DNA from: Paenibacillus xerothermodurans
GTDB taxonomy: Bacteria > Bacillota > Bacilli > Paenibacillales > NBRC-103111
Assembly (NCBI RefSeq): GCF_002220865.2
Contig: NZ_NHRJ02000017.1
Location: forward strand, 1 to 64,000
DNA length: 64,000 nt
Reading direction: 5' to 3'
The notes beneath the pieces were generated by a model. The model did no database searches. It was not told the DNA's origin and saw nothing but the letters and a program-made list of their open reading frames with translations. Position 1 is the first letter of the stretch, and every line of letters starts with the position of its first letter. Positions 7,955 to 15,877 of this stretch are shown here, one piece after another. The translations under genes and the position numbers were made by a program.

Positions 7955-8353
7955 CTAAAATGCCCTGTAAGCTGTCGCCAAACCGTCCTGCGAAGCTACC
8001 CGGACCACAATGACACGTTTATCCTCGTGCTCACGTATCCAGTCATCAATTGAACCCCGAGCGTCGAAAACACGGAACTGCAAATCATCTTTTCGACAAA
8101 ATCGTTCAATGATGGCCATTGTGTCATCGGCGGATCCTTCGTCGGCTAAAGTCACACGAATCTCTTTGCCTTTGAGCCGCGAGAAAAAGTGTAACGCCCG
8201 AATGTACCATTCGACCTGCATTTGACTATTATACGTAACAAGCAAAAAATACGTTATATGTTGATCCTCTTCACGCCGCCGTCGATAAAACCAGTGCACC
8301 AGGGCAATACTTGCAGCGTAGCTGCCGAAGATCCATAACAAGCCTATAATCAT
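7955..8353 (-). CDS. Orphan membrane-anchored protein with glycosyltransferase 2-like fold signature
   Basis: I do not recognise a named gene. The 132-residue protein starts with one hydrophobic segment (MIIGLLWIFGSYAASIALV) followed by RRRREE, suggesting a tail facing the cytoplasm. The rest resembles the first half of a GT-A domain: VTYNSQMQVEWYIRALHFF, then VTLADEGSADDTMAIIERF, which recalls the DxGSxDxT signature of family 2 glycosyltransferases, but the acceptor and catalytic half is missing. ATG 8353 is 6 bases after GGGAGGGAG and is preferred over ATG 8377. It lies between degU and comFA. Activity is doubtful; a binding or scaffold role is possible. Confidence 0.75.
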   Translation of the reverse strand: MIIGLLWIFGSYAASIALVHWFYRRRREEDQHITYFLLVTYNSQMQVEWYIRALHFFSRLKGKEIRVTLADEGSADDTMAIIERFCRKDDLQFRVFDARGSIDDWIREHEDKRVIVVRVASQDGLATAYRAF

Positions 8354-8463
8354 CGCGGCTCCCTCCCTTGCCCCCATTATATGCCTCTGTGGGTCGGTTG
8401 GTTCCTTAGCCGCTTGGAAAATGGTTGTTCGATCCCGATGCTTAGCAGAGCTGAGCCATTGAC

Positions 8464-9189
8464 TTACAGCGTGACCCAGCCATTCTTGATCGCAACAATA
8501 ACCGCCTGAGTACGGTCATCAACCTCCATTTTTTGCAAAATGCTGCTGACGTGGTTTTTGACAGTTTTCTCGCTAATGAACAGAAATTCACCAATCATTT
8601 TGTTACTCTTGCCTTCCGCCATCAACCGGAGGACTTCCGCCTCTCTTCTGGTCAAAGGACTGTTATCGGTATGTATGTATTTCACGCCGGCTTCTTTGGA
8701 TACCGCGCTGCCGCCAGCTGTGCCCACTTCATCCAAATAAGTCATCCGGCGCAACTGATTTATCAGCTTACCTGTTACCTTCGGATGTATGTATGCGTGA
8801 CCGGCCACCACCGACCGGATTGCGTTAATCAGTGACTCAGCTTCCATATCCTTCAACAAATATCCGGAGGCGCCTTTGCGCAGTGTTTCAAAAACATAAC
8901 TCTCGTCATCATGAATAGATAGGATAATAACCTTGATATCAGGAAAAATTTCCTTTAACTTCTCGGTAGCAACGACGCCATTCTCCACCGGCATGTTGAT
9001 GTCCATCAAAACGATATCGGGATTCAACTTGTTGCACAGCTCGATGACTTGAATGCCGTCGCCGCATTCGCCTACGACCTCCAAATCGTTCTCCATATTC
9101 AAAATACGTTTAACCCCTTCGCGAAACAACTGATGATCGTCCGCAAGAACGAGTCTAATGTTTCGTTTTGTAGTATTTACCATCTCCAT
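8464..9189 (-). CDS. degU: Response regulator DegU (NarL/LuxR family)
   Basis: DegU is the DNA-binding partner of DegS and controls secreted enzymes, motility, competence and multicellular behaviour in Bacilli. The receiver domain (residues about 10-130) has the acidic pair ADDHQ, the phospho-acceptor Asp 63 in LMDINMP, the Ser of ILSIHDDES and the Lys in YLLKDME. The C-terminal HTH has the DegU-like sequence [21 protein letters not shown] and [17 protein letters not shown]. At 241 residues it is slightly longer than B. subtilis DegU. GGAGG lies 8 bases before the ATG, overlapping the end of degS, so the pair is translated from one mRNA. Confidence 0.95.
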   Translation of the reverse strand: MEMVNTTKRNIRLVLADDHQLFREGVKRILNMENDLEVVGECGDGIQVIELCNKLNPDIVLMDINMPVENGVVATEKLKEIFPDIKVIILSIHDDESYVFETLRKGASGYLLKDMEAESLINAIRSVVAGHAYIHPKVTGKLINQLRRMTYLDEVGTAGGSAVSKEAGVKYIHTDNSPLTRREAEVLRLMAEGKSNKMIGEFLFISEKTVKNHVSSILQKMEVDDRTQAVIVAIKNGWVTL

Positions 9190-9192
9190 GTA

Positions 9193-10347
9193 TTATTCCT
9201 CCTTTGACTTTAGCTTGATTGGGATCAGCAGCGAAACCTTTGTCCCTGCACCCAACGTTGACTGAAATTCCATTCGTCCTTCGAGCAGCTCTACTCTTTC
9301 ACGCATGCCCATCAGCCCATAGTGGCTGCCTTTTTCGATTTTTTTATCTATATTATCAACAACGAAGCCGACCCCATTATCGGATATGACTATTTTCACC
9401 ATTTGTTGTTGGAAAGTTACTTCCAGTGTAACATGAGAAGCCTGTGCATGCTTCAACACGTTAGAAAACGCCTCCTGCACCAGACGGTAAATCGCCACTT
9501 CCATTCCCGACGGCAGACGACCTTCTTTGCCTATGACTTCAAACTTAGTGCTAATTCGCGTTTTTTCCTCGTAATCCTGCACAAATTTCCTTAATGCAGG
9601 AATAAGCCCCAAATCATCCAGAGCCATCGGACGAAGATTGAAAATAATCTTTCGAACCTCCTCAATCCCTCCACGTACCTGACCCTTTAGGTCTACCAGC
9701 TCATCCTTGACAGAATTATATGCTTGTTTAGAGAGCATACGCTCTGCGATTTCCGTTCTCAGCACGACATTAGCCATAGTTTGCGCCAATCCATCGTGTA
9801 TTTCCCGAGCAATCCGCTTGCGCTCTTCCTCTTGTGCGAGAATGATCTTTAAGCCCAACAGTTGTCGATTTTTCGCGGATTCCAGCAGCCGTGTGACCTG
9901 ATTCAGATCTCCGGACAAATACTCCAGTACTACGTTCACCTGTGAAACGACAGATTCCGCCCGTTCCAGCTGTTTATCCACATTTTTTATACGTTTCTGC
10001 AGATCATCCCGGCGCGCTTTCAGATAAATTTCTTTTTCCCGACACATCGCCAGCTGCGTTTGCATCTGTGTCGCGAATTCATACGCCACCTGAATATCGT
10101 GCTCCGTAAATCGCTTGAAATCCCGACTCACTTCCGTTAGCCGAACACGAGCCCTGCGATATTCCAATTCGTAATGGTCAACCTTCTCTATCGTCGTTTT
10201 AGCGTCATTTATGACCGACTCTAATTCAGTGATCAGCGAGGCTCTCTCCGTTCGCACACTCTCGCAGATCTCAAATATTTGGTACTTACTGCTCACCATG
10301 ACATCAATTGCATTTTTGATCACGTGGTCTAAAGCATCCACTTGCAT
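9193..10347 (-). CDS. degS: Cytoplasmic sensor histidine kinase DegS
   Basis: DegS phosphorylates DegU. The protein has no membrane segment. Residues 1-155 are a sensor domain made largely of coiled-coil helices. The HisKA_3 dimerisation helix holds His 184 in REIHDGLAQ, and the ATPase domain has NVLKHAQASHV, DNGVGF and HYGLMGMRERVELL. The length of 384 residues matches the family. AAGGAG lies about 10 bases before ATG 10347. It precedes degU by 3 bp. A 12-bp inverted repeat lies in its upstream gap. Confidence 0.95.
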   Translation of the reverse strand: MQVDALDHVIKNAIDVMVSSKYQIFEICESVRTERASLITELESVINDAKTTIEKVDHYELEYRRARVRLTEVSRDFKRFTEHDIQVAYEFATQMQTQLAMCREKEIYLKARRDDLQKRIKNVDKQLERAESVVSQVNVVLEYLSGDLNQVTRLLESAKNRQLLGLKIILAQEEERKRIAREIHDGLAQTMANVVLRTEIAERMLSKQAYNSVKDELVDLKGQVRGGIEEVRKIIFNLRPMALDDLGLIPALRKFVQDYEEKTRISTKFEVIGKEGRLPSGMEVAIYRLVQEAFSNVLKHAQASHVTLEVTFQQQMVKIVISDNGVGFVVDNIDKKIEKGSHYGLMGMRERVELLEGRMEFQSTLGAGTKVSLLIPIKLKSKEE

Positions 10348-10385
10348 TTAGGTCCGGCTCCTTCATAAGCGATTCCATACAGTGA

Positions 10386-10421
10386 AGCCAGCTCGAACTT
10401 TGTCCCTAATTCGAACTGGCT
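10386..10421 (-). repeat. Inverted repeat upstream of degS
   Basis: AGCCAGcTCGAA (10386-10397) and TTCGAaCTGGCT (10410-10421) are complementary apart from one position, with a 12-base loop. It lies in the 130-bp gap between the glycosidase gene and degS. No T-tract follows on either strand, so a terminator is unlikely; it could be a leader hairpin or an operator for degS. Confidence 0.6.
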
Positions 10422-10477
10422 CCTATGCACTATATTATCACAATTCCTGTCGTCTGTAGGAGGATATAAGGAACTAA

Positions 10478-13102
10478 TTATTGGAGTGTAATTCGCCTTG
10501 TTTTTTCCTCCCAAGTGACTTTCCAGCCTAAATTCTCTGAAATTATGCGTAAAGGAACCATCGTTAGGTCCTTCATGATTTGTGGAGGTACCTCTGCAGT
10601 AATTCGCTGTCCGTTCACGATCAAATCCTTTTGCCCAACCCATAGGTCTACTATTTTATCCCCGCGGATGACAGTAACTTTGCGTTCGTTGTCGTCCCAT
10701 CGCACCTCTCCGCCCAAAGCGTCTGTCACAAAGCGAATAGGTATCAGTGTATTCCCCTCAACAATAACAGGTGCCTGCTCCAAAGTCATCTTTTTACCAT
10801 TCACGGACACTGCAGTCTGATCGACAGTCAGGTCGACCGCAGTGAACGAGGGGGTCGTCACTTGTCCCTTGTAGGAGAAAGTAATATCATCGATTCCGAT
10901 TGTACCCTTAGCTGCGCGCTCATCCTGGCCGATTTCATCGTTGACTACATATATGCTCTTCACGACGATCGGATATTTCAAATTATACCCTGTTAGGTCG
11001 GCAGTGACCATTTTCCAACCCTTCCAGTTAATACGGGGCTCAATTTCGACATAGGAAGTGTTGCCGCTGTTATCCTTTATTTCAGCTTTCAGCGCGTTTA
11101 AGCTCTCGTCACCATTCACCCTCAGCTTCATGAGCTGTGGTTGCCCTTCGATTTGAATATTTGGGTCCAAGTCGGCATACGCCCATTTAGTGCCGGTACC
11201 CTGTGTGAAATCATAATTTAATTCTAAGCATTTATTTTTAGCCTCATCATCCTTGGTATACACTGAGGCGGAAACTTCAGCAGGCAGTGCCCTGGATTTG
11301 GTCATGACAGCGAAGTTATCTAAATCATACCAAACCTTGTCCCAGCCTACGGGGATCGTAAGCATAGTGCTGTAGCCGTCGTAGCGAGCAATCAATTGGG
11401 CGTGGTTGGTTCCCGCCAAGCTTTGTACGTGCAACATTCCATCCTTTACTTCTGCTTTCATACCGATGATTTCCCATTGTATGAGTGTGGGCGGAATCTC
11501 CCTTGTTTTTCCGGATTTGGTTGTGGCGATCACAGGCAGCTTGTAGCTCTCTCCCTCGGATAAAGCGATATTAGGGGCGTCGATCTTCAACCCGCTCAGT
11601 TGATTTCGTCCGGCGACTTCAAGCTCAGTGGTCTGAGTTCCGGCGCCTGAGGAAGCGGTGACTTTTACCATGCCCGCTCTGGTTGGCGTAAAGACATTGT
11701 TTTGAAAAGAGCCCGACTGGCTGTCAACCGCCCATCTCGCGCCGACTGCTGCACTCTCCGATACAATGGGATTATAGAATTCATCGTATCCTCTGAAGCT
11801 TAGCGGTGCCTGTTCATTCAAAAAGAGCACGCTGGGCGCCTGGATCAGTAGTTCCTTGGGCTGCCCTTGCGGTGCAGTTGAATATACTCCCACCCCATTG
11901 ACTACCCGCCGTTGAATACCTGTCTCTGTTTTATTGACCAGTACGGGATTAAATTCACCCAATGGCCGTGCAACCATCTGTGTGGAACCACCGCCATCGA
12001 GGTTAAGACCTTTCCACACCCCGACCTTGATCATAAATTGCTGCAGTTCCGTCATAGTTAATCCCTTGCTGTCACCCGCATTATCCGCCGTTATGATGTA
12101 AGCAGTTTTTTGGTCCTGTGAATAACCAATCGCGGTTCTAGAACGGGTACAGCATAGATCGTTGACTTGTCGCGAAAACTGTGCCGGCTGCCCCTGATCA
12201 ACCACAATGGTATGTCCGCCGATCATCATTTTGAAGTTGTCCACATCATAGGACTTGTTTGGGTCCTGCGGCAGTACTTGATAATTCACCGTCAGCGGAT
12301 CGCCTACCTTCATATGTTGCCTCACAAAGTCAGCCGCTTTACCTGACGCACGCAATATGTATCCATCCTCTGGAGCCACCATGTTGATCACTTGATTGTC
12401 CGCAATCTGCTTTATCACGCCATTTTGCACGAGTACTTCTGTGGGCACGGTGACACCGTCATTGGAGCGGTCAGCCTGTCCCCATGCGTCCGTATACATG
12501 AACATCGCGTCGACATGACTATGCTCACCACCTGGTTCAAACCAATAATACGTTTTATTAATCCCACCGAGTTGGAAGCTCGCTCCATCGTTCGCAGTGA
12601 CCGTACCGTTAAATGTAAACAAGTCCACCACAGGCACATTGTCCTTTGTTAAAGCGAAGCTATAAAATCCTGGAAGGTATGGTGGCGTAGCCATCAACTT
12701 CCCGTTGCTGATCTGTGGTCCCACCGGCACCCCTTCAGCCTGTGTGTTGTAAAAATCCCCGTTAACCCCGGCGACCGCCTTAGTTTCCGTTGCCATGCCC
12801 AGGACGGTCTGCTTCTTGGTGAATTGGTTGTTCGTGCCCGTCATCACATCCAACTTCACATACGGATTAGTTAAATCCACCTCAATCACATTGGCATTGG
12901 TCGTAATCTCTTTGTTATTCCTGATAGATTTCCAGACATATTTTTTAAGTACTGCTCCTGATGTCAAAATTTCTTGTCCTACCATAGCTACCGTAGGCTC
13001 TGCAGCAGCATGCACGGTTGGCATCGACACAATCGGTGTGAAAAAGATCGCCGCTGACAACACTAAAGATGACATTCTAACCCATGCTTTCTGTTTACTC
13101 AC
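10478..13102 (-). CDS. Exported phosphodiester glycosidase-like protein with C-terminal stalk domain
   Basis: The 874-residue protein has a signal peptide (basic start, hydrophobic LVLSAAIFFTPIVSM, cleavage after VHAAA). Residues about 60-420 look like the phosphodiester glycosidase (NAGPA) domain, with VAGVNGDFYNT, AIGYSQDQKTAYII and GLNLDGGGSTQMV, a fold that removes alpha-GlcNAc from phosphodiesters. A middle region of Ig-like beta sheets and a carbohydrate-binding-like part (about 640-760) follow, ending in a copper-amine-oxidase N-terminal type stalk domain (GNTLIPIRFVTDALGG, TMVPLRIISENLGWKV). GTG 13102 is 8 bases after GGGAG. It probably acts in the cell wall. The exact substrate is not predictable. 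Confidence 0.85.
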   Translation of the reverse strand: MSKQKAWVRMSSLVLSAAIFFTPIVSMPTVHAAAEPTVAMVGQEILTSGAVLKKYVWKSIRNNKEITTNANVIEVDLTNPYVKLDVMTGTNNQFTKKQTVLGMATETKAVAGVNGDFYNTQAEGVPVGPQISNGKLMATPPYLPGFYSFALTKDNVPVVDLFTFNGTVTANDGASFQLGGINKTYYWFEPGGEHSHVDAMFMYTDAWGQADRSNDGVTVPTEVLVQNGVIKQIADNQVINMVAPEDGYILRASGKAADFVRQHMKVGDPLTVNYQVLPQDPNKSYDVDNFKMMIGGHTIVVDQGQPAQFSRQVNDLCCTRSRTAIGYSQDQKTAYIITADNAGDSKGLTMTELQQFMIKVGVWKGLNLDGGGSTQMVARPLGEFNPVLVNKTETGIQRRVVNGVGVYSTAPQGQPKELLIQAPSVLFLNEQAPLSFRGYDEFYNPIVSESAAVGARWAVDSQSGSFQNNVFTPTRAGMVKVTASSGAGTQTTELEVAGRNQLSGLKIDAPNIALSEGESYKLPVIATTKSGKTREIPPTLIQWEIIGMKAEVKDGMLHVQSLAGTNHAQLIARYDGYSTMLTIPVGWDKVWYDLDNFAVMTKSRALPAEVSASVYTKDDEAKNKCLELNYDFTQGTGTKWAYADLDPNIQIEGQPQLMKLRVNGDESLNALKAEIKDNSGNTSYVEIEPRINWKGWKMVTADLTGYNLKYPIVVKSIYVVNDEIGQDERAAKGTIGIDDITFSYKGQVTTPSFTAVDLTVDQTAVSVNGKKMTLEQAPVIVEGNTLIPIRFVTDALGGEVRWDDNERKVTVIRGDKIVDLWVGQKDLIVNGQRITAEVPPQIMKDLTMVPLRIISENLGWKVTWEEKTRRITLQ

Positions 13103-13203
13103 GTTGCGTTCTCCCTTCTATTCCATCTCCTTTATAATAGACTCTTAATCTATCACAAAAGTTACGTTGAAAGCGGGGAAAATTACTAGAGTCATAAAAA
13201 CGA

Positions 13204-13248
13204 CAAAAAAAACAAACCCAGCCTTGCAAAAGAAGACTGAGTTTGTTT
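13204..13248 (-). terminator. Terminator of metK
   Basis: A 16-bp stem (13248-13233 with 13225-13210, two G-U pairs) and a 7-base loop are followed by a T run on the minus strand. It sits 22 bp after the metK stop codon. Confidence 0.95.
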
Positions 13249-13270
13249 CACATGAGTCAGTATTATGGAT

Positions 13271-14476
13271 TTAGGCTAGGGCATCCCGCTTGAGCAGGTC
13301 TGCTTTATCTGTGCGCTCCCAAGGAAGATCGACATCTGTACGGCCAAAATGACCGTACGCAGCGGTTTGCTTATAAATTGGTCTGCGTAGATCGAGTTGC
13401 TTAATGATACCCGCTGGACGTAGGTCAAAGTGCTTACGCACAACTTGGACCAGCTTGTCCTCACTCACCTTGGCTGTGCCGAAAGTGTCCACGGTGATAG
13501 ACACTGGTTGAGCGACACCAATAGCGTATGCCAGTTGGACTTCGCAACGGTCCGCCAGGCCCGCGGCTACGATGTTTTTAGCAACGTAACGCGCTGCATA
13601 TGCGCCGGATCTGTCAACCTTTGTTGGATCCTTACCGGAGAATGCGCCTCCGCCGTGGCGCGCATAACCGCCGTACGTGTCAACGATGATTTTCCGCCCG
13701 GTTAAGCCGGCATCCCCTTGTGGGCCACCGATGACAAAACGACCTGTCGGGTTGATGAAGTATTTGGTGTCCCCGTCCAGGAATTTTTCCGGCACGATTG
13801 GTTTAATAACATGCTCCTTAATGTCAGCTTGGATCTGCTCCAACGTGACGTCCTCACCGTGCTGAGTTGAAACGACGATTGTATCAACGCGCACCGGCGT
13901 ATCACCTTCATACTCGACTGTCACCTGGGTTTTGCCGTCAGGGCGCAGATACGGCAGCGTGCCATTCTTGCGAACTTCCGCCAAGCGGCGAGACAATTGA
14001 TGGGCCATAGACACCGGCAAAGGCATTAGCTCTGGTGTCTCGTTGACCGCGTATCCAAACATCATGCCTTGGTCGCCTGCGCCGATAGCCTCTATTTCCT
14101 CATCGGTCATCTGCCCTTCGCGCGCCTCAAGAGCTTTATTCACGCCCTGCGCGATGTCCGGTGATTGTTCGTTCAGCGATACGAGCACAGCACACGTCTT
14201 ATAGTCGAAACCATATTTTGCGCGAGTGTAGCCAATGTCCTTGATTGTTTGACGGGCGATGGATTGGATATCTACGTATTCCGACCGGCTGGTGATCTCC
14301 CCAATGACGAGAACCAAACCTGTCGCAACTGAAACCTCGCAAGCCACGCGAGCGTTAGGATCGTTTGCTAGAAAAGCATCTAAAACAGAATCGGATATCT
14401 GATCGCAAATTTTATCAGGATGTCCTTCGGTCACTGATTCAGATGTGAATAAGCGTCGAACGCGCGGTGTCGACAT
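13271..14476 (-). CDS. metK: S-adenosylmethionine synthetase
   Basis: MetK joins methionine and ATP to form S-adenosylmethionine, the main methyl donor. The three-domain protein of 401 residues carries the expected signatures [26 protein letters not shown], and [16 protein letters not shown] near residue 270, plus [21 protein letters not shown] lies a few bases before ATG 14476. The gene is transcribed alone: its own promoter and a terminator-like hairpin precede it, and a strong terminator follows. I see no SAM-I riboswitch signature in the leader, which is unusual interest for a methionine-pathway gene but not unusual for metK as such. Confidence 0.98.
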   Translation of the reverse strand: MSTPRVRRLFTSESVTEGHPDKICDQISDSVLDAFLANDPNARVACEVSVATGLVLVIGEITSRSEYVDIQSIARQTIKDIGYTRAKYGFDYKTCAVLVSLNEQSPDIAQGVNKALEAREGQMTDEEIEAIGAGDQGMMFGYAVNETPELMPLPVSMAHQLSRRLAEVRKNGTLPYLRPDGKTQVTVEYEGDTPVRVDTIVVSTQHGEDVTLEQIQADIKEHVIKPIVPEKFLDGDTKYFINPTGRFVIGGPQGDAGLTGRKIIVDTYGGYARHGGGAFSGKDPTKVDRSGAYAARYVAKNIVAAGLADRCEVQLAYAIGVAQPVSITVDTFGTAKVSEDKLVQVVRKHFDLRPAGIIKQLDLRRPIYKQTAAYGHFGRTDVDLPWERTDKADLLKRDALA

Positions 14477-14523
14477 ATTACCGACCTCCTATTGGTGAGT
14501 TCAAAAAAATGCAGCGTGTATGC

Positions 14524-14554
14524 AAAAAAATTAACCTTTTCCGGTAGGAAAAGG
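14524..14554 (-). terminator. Terminator hairpin in the metK leader
   Basis: CCTTTTCC (14554-14547) pairs perfectly with GGAAAAGG (14542-14535) around TACC, followed by TTAATTTTTTT. It lies downstream of the metK promoter and about 50 bp upstream of the metK ATG, so it can act either as the end of the spore-protein gene or as an attenuator of metK. Confidence 0.85.
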
Positions 14555-14577
14555 CTTCTACGGACCTTCTTTTAGTT

Positions 14578-14606
14578 ATGTTACTGGATTTGAACAGTAC
14601 TGTCAA
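14578..14606 (-). promoter_or_regulatory. Sigma-A promoter of metK
   Basis: TTGACA at 14606-14601, a 17-base spacer, then TAACAT at 14583-14578. The predicted start is near 14571, giving a leader of about 95 nt that includes the hairpin at 14554-14535. Confidence 0.75.
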
Positions 14607-14643
14607 TAATATCGCATGAGTTCGTCGAATAACCAGGCTCAGC

Positions 14644-14910
14644 TCACAATTTTAACAGCATTTCCTCCGCACGGCTGATCAACCGCCGTACCATATGGCC
14701 CCCCACGGCGCCAGTGTCTCGGGTCGCGATGTACCCCCAGTAATCCGCAGGAGTGGTGGCGGCTGGAATTTCACCCAATTCCGCGGCAAACTCCACGTTC
14801 GCGTCAGCGATAGATTTGCCCACCGGCAACCCAAGCTCTGCGGCTATCTCATACTTCAATGCATCCAAGGCCTGATGGCTTTCCGGTACCACTTTTTTCT
14901 GTTTTGCCAT
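14644..14910 (-). CDS. Alpha/beta-type small acid-soluble spore protein
   Basis: These proteins coat spore DNA and protect it from damage, and are degraded by the GPR protease at germination. The 88-residue protein has both family signatures in diverged form: the germination-protease site region KYEIAAELGLP and the C-terminal DTGAVGGHMVRRLISRAEEML. The N-terminus is basic (MAKQKKV). It is longer than the usual 60-70 residues by an acidic middle insert. ATG 14910 follows GGAGGGAGG at a normal distance. A CATACTA sequence, the usual sigma-G -10, lies 30 bp upstream, in keeping with forespore expression. Confidence 0.88.
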   Translation of the reverse strand: MAKQKKVVPESHQALDALKYEIAAELGLPVGKSIADANVEFAAELGEIPAATTPADYWGYIATRDTGAVGGHMVRRLISRAEEMLLKL

Positions 14911-14939
14911 GAATAGACCTCCCTCCGTGACTGTAACCA

Positions 14940-14946
14940 TAGTATG
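14940..14946 (-). promoter_or_regulatory. Sigma-G-type -10 element before the spore protein gene
   Basis: CATACTA on the minus strand matches the sigma-G -10 consensus. No good -35 is seen 17-18 bases further upstream, so the call rests on the -10 and on the nature of the gene. Confidence 0.45.
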
Positions 14947-14996
14947 TCCGCGTACGGAGCGAGCAAACGTATAAACGCTTGTCATTCGGGGTAAAA

Positions 14997-15590
14997 TTAT
15001 GGTGTAGCCTTAGAGCCGTCGGGGTTGGTTACCTCGTAAGCTCCGCGAACCATGACAAAAATCTCCTGCTTGGACCTGGCATCAGCCTTGACTCCGCGAC
15101 CATCCCGTGGGACCACCAGCAGATGGTTCAGCTCTACCGGCGCGCCCGCAGAAATGTCCTTACCTGACGTAATATCCGGTATGCCATTGTCATCAGAGCT
15201 GGTGACAGTGACCTTTCCCGTGCGCACAATAATCTCGCTTCCCGCCGCACCCATGAGAACTTGTCCTGGTTCTAAGGTCACAACGGTGAGATTAGAACCC
15301 TCAGTGGATGGCCAGGAAGTAGACGCACTGTCCGTGGAGGTCTGCGCTCCGCTGCCAGCTAGTTGCTTAGTTATCATTTGTTTTACTTTATCTTCTGTGA
15401 CGCTTTGCTTGTGCAGTTCTTCAGCTATTCTCGATTGGATATTTTGCTCAAAGTAGCTTTTCGTAATCACCGGATCTTCAATGGATCCCGCCTGCGAGTC
15501 GGAGTTCACCCCATCTGCGACGGCAATCACGACAGTCGATGTCCACAGCATCACTGTGCAGAGTACCACTTTAAATGTTCGTTTTTTCAT
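14997..15590 (-). CDS. Secreted conserved protein of unknown function
   Basis: The 197-residue protein has a clear signal peptide (MKKRTFKVVLCTVMLWTST, then AVADG). A helical segment (residues about 45-75, rich in Gln, Lys and Glu) and a linker precede a C-terminal beta domain (LEPGQVLMGAAGSEIIVRTG, then DISAGAPVELNHLLVVPRD and RGVKA). I recall this C-terminal pattern in other exported Firmicute proteins without a known role. ATG 15590 follows GGAGG by 6 bases. It is followed by the spore protein gene and preceded by the S-layer gene, with its own strand-specific spacing, so operon membership is unclear. Confidence 0.75.
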   Translation of the reverse strand: MKKRTFKVVLCTVMLWTSTVVIAVADGVNSDSQAGSIEDPVITKSYFEQNIQSRIAEELHKQSVTEDKVKQMITKQLAGSGAQTSTDSASTSWPSTEGSNLTVVTLEPGQVLMGAAGSEIIVRTGKVTVTSSDDNGIPDITSGKDISAGAPVELNHLLVVPRDGRGVKADARSKQEIFVMVRGAYEVTNPDGSKATP

Positions 15591-15835
15591 CAGGCACCTC
15601 CAGGGAATTCCTATCTGCTGTAAGGGTATGTAATCAGCGCAGTCGAGTCTTAAGTTTATTGTATAGTTGTCCCGTGATAAAGGCAACAATTGGATGATGA
15701 TTGCGGAAATTTCGGGCGATCCCAAAACAAATGATAACTCTACAGGTCGTTCTCAATTAGGGCAGTGCCGAATGGACTGGTAACGTTCTACAGACCAATG
15801 CTGAAACGTCTTTTCGCCACACCTCCGGAACATAG

Positions 15836-15861
15836 AAAAAGAAGACCCCGAAGGGCCTTCT
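15836..15861 (-). terminator. Terminator of the S-layer gene with UUCG tetraloop
   Basis: A 9-bp stem (15861-15853 with 15848-15840, one G-U pair) closed by C(TTCG)G and followed by a short T run on the minus strand. It lies 17 bp after the S-layer stop. Confidence 0.93.
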
Positions 15862-15877
15862 CTTTAAATAAATGCAA

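Noticed and set aside
10329-10643. 104-codon minus-strand frame over the gap before degS
   Set aside because: It overlaps the glycosidase gene in another frame and crosses the inverted repeat; no supporting ribosome site.
14477-14610. SAM riboswitch upstream of metK
   Set aside because: None of the SAM-I or SAM-II core sequences is present; only a promoter and a simple terminator hairpin are visible.
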